Source: Filobasidium wieringae (taxonomy: Eukaryota; Basidiomycota; Tremellomycetes; Filobasidiales; Filobasidiaceae). Taken from it: DNA of 64,000 bases. The DNA lies in NCBI GenBank assembly GCA_001600055.1, contig BCIV01000013.1, positions 496,001 through 560,000 of the forward strand, written 5' to 3'. Under the pieces are notes generated by a model. That model searched no databases. It saw only the letters and a program-made list of their open reading frames with translations, and was not told the origin of the DNA. Numbering within the stretch: the first letter of the stretch is position 1; each line of letters opens with the position of its first letter. This document shows, one piece after another, positions 56,715-64,000 of the stretch. The position numbers and the translations under genes were made by a program.

Positions 56715-56720
56715 TATATA
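56715..56720 (+). promoter_or_regulatory. TATA-like box, FNT transporter gene
   Basis: TATATA, 77 bp upstream of the ATG at 56797. Confidence 0.45.
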
Positions 56721-56796
56721 GGCTTCATAGGTCATCCACAGCCGCAGCTTTCGTTCGCTATCTTGACTTGACGAAATCGACTGCAACTTCACAACA

Positions 56797-58169
56797 ATGT
56801 TTGCCAACCGTCACAACAAGATGGTCACCCACGAAAAGAATCACGACGATCATCATGCTCCCCCCGCTCATCAAACTCCTAAACCTACCCCAGTGAACCT
56901 TACCCTCACCCCCTTGGAGACTTGTGAGGCTTTGGTAGAGAGTGCGGTAGCTAGGCATACCCAAAGAGTGGACATCTTGTTCCTCAAGGTGAGCTTCTAC
57001 GCACTTAAATAACTACGATCCCGAAAGCTGATGAATTGAGGAGGATAGGCTGTTTGGGGAGGAATTTTGTTGTCTTATGGAGGTTTCCTTCAATCAGTCG
57101 TTGGAGGTTCCCCCTCTGCTATGGAGAACAACGTGAGCAATCGGTTGTTGATAGAGTCGATGGAGTTAGCTCTTGCTGACTTGCTGTATCGTATGCTGAC
57201 GATTCGCAGCCTGGTTTGCTCCGAGTAGTAGAAGGCCTCGTCTTCCCTGTCGGATTGTCCTTGATCGTCCTGATCGGTGCGGAACTGTTAACTTCGGATA
57301 TGATGATCATCCTTTTGGGAGTTGTCAAAGGCCGAGTTCCTTGGTGGAGTCTTCCTTACGTCTATTTCGTTGTCTGTAAGTACTGAGCATAACGCAATAG
57401 TGCGGGAATAACCTGCTCACAGAACTCATCTCGCAGTTTTCGGAAACTTGGCGGGTTCCCTCTTCTTCGCCGCTATTCTCGTCCACTACTCGGGCCTAGC
57501 CACCGGACCCGTAGCAAACTTTATCACCACTACTGCCGCTACCCGTGGAGACCTTCCTTGGCACCACGTCTTCCTCCGAGGTATCGGATGTAACATCATG
57601 GTCTGTCTTGCCGTCTTTGTAGCTCAAATGAGCTCGGATGTGGTCAGTAAGGTTGTTGGAATTTACTTTGTCTTGAGCGCTTTCGGTGAGTCAAAGGGCG
57701 TTGCGATGGCAGTATATAGGCACAAAGCTGACAGGGATCGAACGAACAGTCATCTCTCAATTCGAGCACGTTGTCGCCGACATGTTCGTCATCCCCTTGT
57801 GAGCATATTTCTTACTACCTGTACTGTCAAAACATCACGGCTGACACGGAAGTTTATAGGGGAATGATGCTCGACAAGAACCCTACTGTTGCTCGATACA
57901 TCTGGAAAGACATCATCGGTGCTCTTGTTGGTAACATCGTCGGTGCATGGATGATCGGTCTTTCCCTCTGGTGGATCTACCTCTTCCATGTCAGTTGGCG
58001 TTGGATACCTGCTACAAATAGCTTTGATCTGATCTTTGCTTGCTTTGCAATATAGTCCCCCCAGCCCGCCAAGATCTCTGACAAGGAACAGGGACCTGTG
58101 AACGATAGCAACAGTACCGTTGCGGAACACGGTGGGAACCCTCACGGCCGTGGTGGTGGTCATTTCTGA
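56797..58169 (+). CDS. Formate/nitrite transporter (FNT/FocA-NirC family)
   Basis: Pentameric anion channel/transporter of the plasma membrane for formate or nitrite (fungal NitA relatives). Seven exons: 56797-56988, 57049-57132, 57210-57375, 57437-57685, 57750-57798, 57860-57989, 58056-58169; 327 residues. Six TM helices. The hallmarks are WGGILLSYGGFLQSVVGGSP (omega-loop region), VVEGLVFPVGLSLIVLIGAE followed by LLTSDMM, and RGIGCNIMVCLAVFVAQMSS, with WKDIIGALVGNIVGAWMIG near the end. The TSDMM and GIGCN-type motifs are standard for the family. The N-terminus is His-rich (HEKNHDDHHAPPAHQ) and the C-terminus Gly/His-rich (HGRGGGHF). No nitrate-assimilation genes lie next to it, so formate versus nitrite cannot be decided. 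Confidence 0.93.
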
Positions 58170-59099
58170 GCACCGAGAAAGGTTAGGAGCCCATAAGACT
58201 CGGGTTATAATTTACAGGCCCACGTATAGGATTCACTTGCTATTTTACTGTATCGATTCTCGCATTTATACACCTTATAATTATCTTCCTCAGCAACTGA
58301 GACCACGCAAATAGCGGCGTCACTGATAGCTTATAGTGTTTGAGCTGATGAGATTCGATTGTTCGCACATGCAGCTATGGCAATGGTGAGAACCGGCGAG
58401 ACCATTGACGACCGGCGCTACCATTGCTAGCTGAATTGGACGGATCACCCAGGTTCAATGAGAGGGAACTCAATTTCTGCGATCGCTTCAACTATCAGAC
58501 AGGCGCAAACTGTTTAGTACTCCCTATCGAGATTGACCTGAGGGACAGTACGATATTTGCATAGACGCGAGGAACGCGGGTTCGAGAGGCCGAATTTACC
58601 CTGTTGTCCGTTCTTTCTCGCCAATTTGCCCAGATCTTCGGGGCCTGTTTACTTGAGCGATGAGCGAAGGAGCAGAATAATAGTATCATTCATTTTACAA
58701 GGCATGGATAGGCTACTGACATATGAGCGTCCATTGATACTAGAGGAATAGGGAATAGGAGCAGGCACAGGGTTAAGAATCAGAATAGAGGGACCAGACT
58801 CTTGTTGTCCATACTGATCGCTTAGTCCGCCTTTAGAGAAAGAAGTTACCCGCGAAACAATCGGGCGAAAATAAGGGGCCAACTTCCCCTATTTCGATGA
58901 CAACCCTAAACCCTCGGTACCAAACGAATTCAAAGACAAATCGCACTCAGCTGAACAAAACTGACGGGTCTCAATTCGATGTACCCAATAAGATACAACC
59001 CAATCTCAAAAGAGCAATACAAAAATCGAAAGGAAAGAGAATCATGAATCGCCCCGGTCTCAAACCTGTTCCTCTACCTTGTAATTCAGTCCCAATCTT
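58170..59099. other. Intergenic between convergent FNT and NUF2
   Basis: A 930-bp gap between convergent 3' ends. Short open frames exist (for example 58557-58751) but none shows a domain or splice pattern. A short direct repeat, gaccggcg/accattg, lies near 58392-58424. Otherwise nothing is recognised. Confidence 0.5.
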
Positions 59100-61019
59100 T
59101 TAGCCACTTCGAACATATAAGATTCTATTCGAGACGCAATCAATCAACTCTCCGTCCCTAGGTAACTCGAACCGACCCAACTCACCCATCTCCGACCTCA
59201 CGCTCTTATACTCTACGAGCAAAGCCTCTAGCTGTCGTTTACGTTCCTCCTTGAACCTCTTCATCTCATCCTCGATAGCTTTCCGATCGGACCGACGAAG
59301 TTCGACCTGTTTCTCCGTGGCCGTCCTATCCTTCGCTTTGAGCGCGTAGCTACAAGTGAGAGCGTTTCGATGAGCAAATTTGCCTGGCCAGGAAACGGAG
59401 AAGAAGAAGACGCAAGACCCACTCTGCTCGAAGCTTATCCATCTCGTCCTTTGCTTTCTGACGCATATCTTCACCCGCTTGAACTTGCCTCCCCAGTTTC
59501 TCATTGGCCAACTCGATCTGTCTCTCCAATTGCTAGTAACGCGTCGCGGCCCCAAGTCAGTCGGGAATCTCGTGATCGACCGAGCATCAAACGACGAGGG
59601 CGACTCACCTCGATCTTACTGATCGCTGCGTTATTCTCGATAGTCCTTTCACCCAGAAAGTTGGAAACCTTTTGTATACTCATTTTCAACTCGGACAATT
59701 TCTTCTTATCCGCTTCGATCCCCTGAGCCAGGTCTATGAGTCCTTTCAAGTCCTGTCGGATATGAGTGCGAGCAGGCCAAACGATCAGTAATTGCAGTTT
59801 CAAGCTCCTCTCTGATGGACGGGACGTACCAATTCCAGTCCAGCCATGACGTCCAACCTAGTAGCCAACTCCCTCCCCCTCCTGGCCCCATCCCTCAACG
59901 CCCCCCTCATCTCCCCTTGCTGTCTCCCCATATCCTCCAACCCCCTCTTCAGTCTTTCCGGGCTTTTAACGATCCTCGACCTGATCCGCTCGTTCGTCTC
60001 CTGAAGTTCCGCAACCCGATCCACCTTGAGGGTCACTTCGTCGATGATCAGGGAACGTTCTTGTTTCAAGAGAGAAGCTTGTTCGTGGAGTTTAGATGAT
60101 TCTGTACGGAGTTGCAGGGTTTCATTCTCGAGAGCGTCGTTACGATGTTTAGCTTCTGTTATGTAGGGGGCATTCTCTTCGTTCTTCTGACTGAAGGGAA
60201 GGGAAGGAAAGGTACAAGGGGGTTGATTACGCGTGTTAATTGGAAGAATGTAGAGAGACTCACTTGATACCATCAATCTTCAATCGGACACTCTCCAAAT
60301 CCGCTTCGAGCTGTACGATCCTGTCTCACCCCAAACGTCGTCAATACCAGCATCAGCCTTCCTCCTTACTTCATCTCGAATCAAAAAAGCCTTCTCACCT
60401 TTCCCTCTGAGAATCGAGATTCTCCACCTGCGTATCAAAGAATTCACTGTTCTGACCTCTGCCGCGCCAGATCACAGATCAGCCCCATGTTTGTTCCTAG
60501 AATCGAATCGGACGTACCGGAATTTCAAGAAGTTGGCTATAGCGGTGACGATACTTCTAAACCTGATTGGTTCTGGTCGAAGTAGATCGGAGTGGTTGAA
60601 GGAGGGGACTCCGCATAGTGTTGTAAGGTCTTTGAGATGCTTGAAGAACATTGCAAATCGGATTGGGTCGTCGTATAGTTCCTACCGAGTGAGTGATCGA
60701 GTGGGAGCGAGTCAGTTCGCAGAATATAAGAGGGTGATGAGGATATAACGTAACGTACCTTTCCATGCATCAAGCTATTCAAGTAAGTCATACGATGCGC
60801 ACTAGCACTATCTAAAGTGATCTTCCAACAATCCTCAAGGATCTTTCCGTAGAATTGCATGACAAATGCTTGGCCGGGTTTCACTATGTCTTCAATGGTG
60901 CAATCTATCGCCAGGGCGCCGTGGTAGAAGGAGACGATCTCTTGAGGAGGCCATGGGGTGAAAGGCATGCTTGGCTCTTGCACCCGGGGCTGGGCTTGGG
61001 CTCTAGGTTGAGGCGCCAT
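59100..61019 (-). CDS. NUF2: Kinetochore protein Nuf2 (Ndc80 complex)
   Basis: Subunit of the Ndc80 complex linking kinetochores to spindle microtubules. Eight exons on the minus strand: 60759-61019, 60518-60681, 60399-60458, 60264-60320, 59830-60190, 59609-59752, 59423-59532, 59100-59349; 468 residues, normal for the family. The N-terminal calponin-homology-like head covers about 18-140: MPFTPWPPQEIVSFYHGALA, IEDIVKPGQAFVMQFYGKIL, ELYDDPIRFAMFFKHLKDLT, CGVPSFNHSDLLRPEPIRFR. The rest is an almost continuous coiled coil (LENETLQLRTESSKLHEQAS; DKKKLSELKMSIQKVSNFLG; KAIEDEMKRFKEERKRQLEA). It is divergent from the N2227 methyltransferase gene with a 257-bp shared upstream region. The exon 7 donor (GTGGGT) was chosen to keep the frame. 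Confidence 0.92.
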
Positions 61020-61276
61020 GGTGAGCAGACGTTATGGATGGCAAAGTCGAGTGTTTCAAGAATGATTGAATCTCTAAATGAAGAGGTCGATTGTTTACAA
61101 TACTCGAGGTCGTATGTTGTTTTTGTTGAGAATACATATTCGTTATGACTGGCCTTCGATCCGCGGTGCATGACACAAGTGTTGTTTACGATGACGAACC
61201 TCTTGATACGATTCACAGTTCAATGCTCATATCTTCAACCTCGACCTCGAATTTTGGTCATTTCATCGCAACGAAA

Positions 61277-63248
61277 ATGTCAAATTCAAGCCAAGATCTG
61301 GAAATTCAGTATTTCAAGGAGGCGCTATCGGCTTTCGATGGGTATGCGCAATACCACGTGAGTTCTAGGCGCATCCTCTTACCTGTTCAATCTCAGCTGA
61401 AACTTTGTATGTACCAGTTATCGGCCAATAACGGTCGACGAATGAATTTTCTCACTCTTCCTAAGGACCAGAGAGAGATTTTGAGTCGGATTGGGTATAG
61501 AGAGAAGTTGGATGCGGTCGATGAGGGTATTAGGAGGTGAGTTTGAGCTCGATGATTCGTCTTGTGCTGCGCGTTCGTTCGGCAGTATTTGGAAAGCTTG
61601 GATTGAAACAGTCTTTCTTTTGATGTGGAACAGGAACTCGGAGTTCTTGGATGAAGTTTATCGATCAGGTGCAAAACCGTTCATGGGTGAACATACACAT
61701 GAACATGCGGATTCCCACTCCGAATCCCACTCTCATGGATCCCACTCCGATCACTCCCATACACCCCAACCGACCATCCTCTCCCCGCCTTCTCCCCCCC
61801 ACTCGCAAATCCCCTCTACTCCCCTTCCTCCAACGGACAAAACGCTGTCCCCCTCGGAATCGAAACAACAAAACCTCCTCTCCCTGATGAACAAGCACGC
61901 CTCGCTTCAAGTCCTGGCCAAGAGGGATAATCAGATGGATAAGGTTAGGAGCACGTTGAGGAGTTTGGTCAGGGACTGGACTGTTGGGGTGAGTCGGATC
62001 GGGCCGTACTCGTTGACGTGCTTTCTGTTCTTTTCTTATGATTTCTCTCCGGATTTCTCGTTTTTACTGGCTGGCGATTTCTGGGGAGACGAGGGTTGAC
62101 TGATCTGGGACGTGTTTTTTATACAGGGAGAGCGCGAGAGGAAGGTTTGCTATTATCCTTGCGTCAAGGCGGTGGAGGACCATTTCTCCCATCTCCCTCT
62201 CTCAGGCAGGTGAGCCTAGTCCGTTTTGTCGGGGGTTTCTTTACGGACGATTACTGATTCCAACTCCGGTCGAATAGGGGAGAGATCAAGGTCCTCGTAC
62301 CAGGTGCCGGTCTGGGGAGATTGGCTTTGGATTTCGCTAGTAAAGGTTAGTCGATCTGAAATTCGCTTAAATAGGGGGAAGTATTGATCCGTTTAAAATG
62401 GGACGGTTGGGATTAGGCTTCGCCGCTCAGGGGAACGAATTTAGTGCGCATATGTTGATCGCTTCCAATTGGGTCTTGAACGAGTCAGTCCGATCGGGTT
62501 GTTTGGAATAAAGGGTGAGACCCTAAAAACTGAACATACTCGCTTGCAGATCGACGAGCGCAAATCAATTCCAAATCTTTCCCAACCTCCATTCGTTCTC
62601 TAACCACCTGACGACTGAACAAAACCTGTTGCGTTCATATACACTCCCCGACATCCTTCCCTCCTCGCTCCTTCCTGCGGATTCTCAATTCAGTTTCGTC
62701 GCAGGGGATTTCGAAGAGGTCTATGGGGGTAGACAAGAGAACGGCGCTTGGGGGCCTATACCGGAAGATCAAGCGGGTCAATGGGGAGCCGTCGTCACTT
62801 GTTTCTTTCTCGATACCGCTAGGAACGTGATCAATTATTTAAAAATAATCAAAGGGTTGTTAAGGGAAGATGGGATTTGGGTCAACGTAGGGCCGCTGTT
62901 GTGGCATTGGGAGAACGTTCAGGATAGGGAGAGGGGGGAGGGAAGTATCGAGTTGAGTTTGGACGAGGTCAAGGAGTTGGCTAGGGAAATGGGATTCGTC
63001 GTTTCCGTACGTGTGGCGCGTTTCAAATGGGGTCTGGTCGAGAGCTGATCATGATGATTGGTTTGGTTCTCTCTTTGCAGAACGAAAAGATGGATACGGC
63101 AACCTACACGGGAGATCCTGATACCATGTTACGTTCAGAGTACCAGGTGAGTAGACGTGTACTCTCGATCTCACCTGGGGGTATAGCTGAGATACGTCGA
63201 CGCTAGGTCGCTTTCTGGACCGCAACCAAAATCAAAGAATCGGAATAA
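61277..63248 (+). CDS. N2227-family methyltransferase (carnosine N-methyltransferase-like)
   Basis: S-adenosylmethionine-dependent N-methyltransferase of the N2227/CARNMT1 family, which methylates histidine-containing dipeptides or protein histidines. Nine exons: 61277-61357, 61418-61536, 61634-61988, 62127-62209, 62278-62345, 62417-62483, 62550-63006, 63081-63146, 63207-63248; 445 residues. The catalytic core starts near 180: GERERKVCYYPCVKAVEDHF, the SAM loop KVLVPGAGLGRLALDFASKG, the family signature FAAQGNEFSAHMLIASNWVL, FVAGDFEEVYG, VTCFFLDTARNVINYLKIIK and GIWVNVGPLLWHWE. Exon 3 carries a His/Ser-rich insert (about 87-112) with nine His in 24 residues. Start chosen at MSNSSQDLEIQYF; in-frame Mets at 61223 and 61145 would add 18 or 44 residues. 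Confidence 0.9.
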
Positions 63249-64000
63249 AAAATCCCGCAACGGATCGGTACACAGGTACGGTCAACGCTGGCTAGTTGAC
63301 TGGAGGTGGTTTAACGTTCAAGAGTTAATAAACCAGTAGAAGCGCAATACAAACCAGGTGATGTTGTATTATTGGAAGCAGGGATGCTTGCACATGAAAT
63401 CATGCCATTTGAGAGCAAAACGCAATGTTTAGTTCTGTTCGTACATGCTCACCATGTTCTGGACGAAGTACTGGTACTATAGCATCTATAATCCATGACA
63501 GATCGACATCTTACTGGTAGTGGTAGGGGCAAGAGCGAGCAGTGATTCATATCCAGCCCTAAGCACTCGGCCTACGTCTTGTACACGCTCGCATGCCAGA
63601 TATGGCACCTTCCTGACCGGCAGGAAAAGCGGTCGAGGAATGGGCAAATCTGATCAACAGAGTTGTATAATCGATCGGTGCTAATCATATCATTGCAAGG
63701 GAAAGGTTGGAATGTCTAACAACAAAATCCCACTTGTGTTTGGACCTCGACCATAGAACATTTCTCGCTGTGTAGGTAGCGCAGAAATGATCTAGATGGT
63801 AATGAATGCTTCGAACGTGTTTGATACCTGCACTCTCCCAACATTGCTGAAAGATCGCTTCCATTCAATCGATTATGCATAGGACGGGTGTATCGTGATG
63901 GTTGTACAACAGCAACAATGATATGCAGGTGATTGATTATGCGAATGATGGCGTTGTCCCATCCTCTTGACTCAAAGTGTACCGATGGCACGCTCATCTC
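63249..64000. other. Intergenic to the window end
   Basis: No convincing gene. A minus-strand open frame (63716-63997) has no recognisable domain and runs close to the window edge. The first part should be the 3' region of the methyltransferase gene. Confidence 0.45.

Larger units (their letters stand above)
55656..56796. promoter_or_regulatory. Divergent promoter region MCT / FNT transporter
   Basis: A 1.1-kb region between divergent starts of two transporters. No convincing gene. It contains an 18-bp CG-rich perfect palindrome and a TATA box near the FNT start, annotated separately. Confidence 0.5.

Noticed and set aside
1..64000. Intact transposons, viral integrations or telomere repeats
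   Set aside because: No reverse transcriptase, transposase, integrase, capsid or long terminal/inverted repeats were recognised; only short decayed coding pieces in intergenic gaps.

Overview
This window looks like nuclear chromosomal DNA of a basidiomycete yeast, most probably a tremellomycete of the Cryptococcus/Kwoniella/Saitozyma kind. The signs are: about 20 protein genes packed on both strands, nearly all broken by many short introns (mostly 50-80 nt, GTRNGT-like donors, CTRAY-like branch sites), very small exons, a secreted protein with a CPL1-like cysteine-rich domain, and an SRA/YDG protein resembling Cryptococcus Uhr1. All gene models were spliced by hand: every intron is GT-AG (one GC-AG), reading frame is kept across each junction, and total coding length is a multiple of three. 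No tRNA, rRNA, CRISPR array or intact transposon was seen.

Layout. 1.3-6.5 kb: SNF5 (SWI/SNF). 7.5-8.4: secreted Ser/Thr-rich protein (-). 8.8-10.2: FHA protein (+), followed by a spliced-looking coding relic. 10.7-11.9: mitochondrial membrane protein (-). 12.3-13.0: PMP3 (-). 13.4-16.9: HRP1-like two-RRM hnRNP (-) with a 1.1-kb repeat-filled intron. 17.5-20.2: MFS transporter (+). 20.7-22.2: unresolved possible gene. 22.8-24.2: secreted CPL1-like protein (+). 24.4-24.8: coiled-coil relic. 25.2-27.0: succinyl-CoA ligase beta (-). 27.4-29.2: mitochondrial phosphate carrier (+). 29.4-30.5: SRA-domain protein (-). 31.4-33.1: disrupted coding remnants. 33.2-35.4: GT18-type glycosyltransferase (-). 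36.6-39.2: NEDD8 E1 regulatory subunit (+). 39.3-40.6: FAH-family hydrolase (-). 41.5-42.6: four-TM protein (+). 43.0-44.1: medium-chain reductase (+). 44.3-46.4: MFS-like membrane protein (-). 46.8-48.9: uracil-DNA glycosylase (-). 49.1-50.2: YIP1 (+). 50.4-51.1: relics with a repeated motif. 51.2-52.9: GRE2-like reductase (-). 53.4-55.7: MCT-type transporter (-). 56.8-58.2: formate/nitrite transporter (+). 59.1-61.0: NUF2 (-). 61.3-63.2: N2227/carnosine N-methyltransferase family (+).

The genes do not form an operon or an obvious cluster. Most are conserved housekeeping functions: chromatin (SNF5, SRA protein), mRNA processing (HRP1), mitochondria (LSC2, phosphate carrier, FAH protein), neddylation (ULA1), DNA repair (UNG1), Golgi (YIP1, GT18) and kinetochore (NUF2), with transporters in between. 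Several pairs share short divergent promoters (LSC2/phosphate carrier, UNG1/YIP1, NUF2/methyltransferase). I did not find a convincing new multi-gene system. The most unusual things are gene-structure features (a start codon split by an intron, a 6-nt microexon next to a GC-AG intron, the giant repeat intron), a putative DNA-methylation reader, and several decayed coding fragments in the intergenic gaps.
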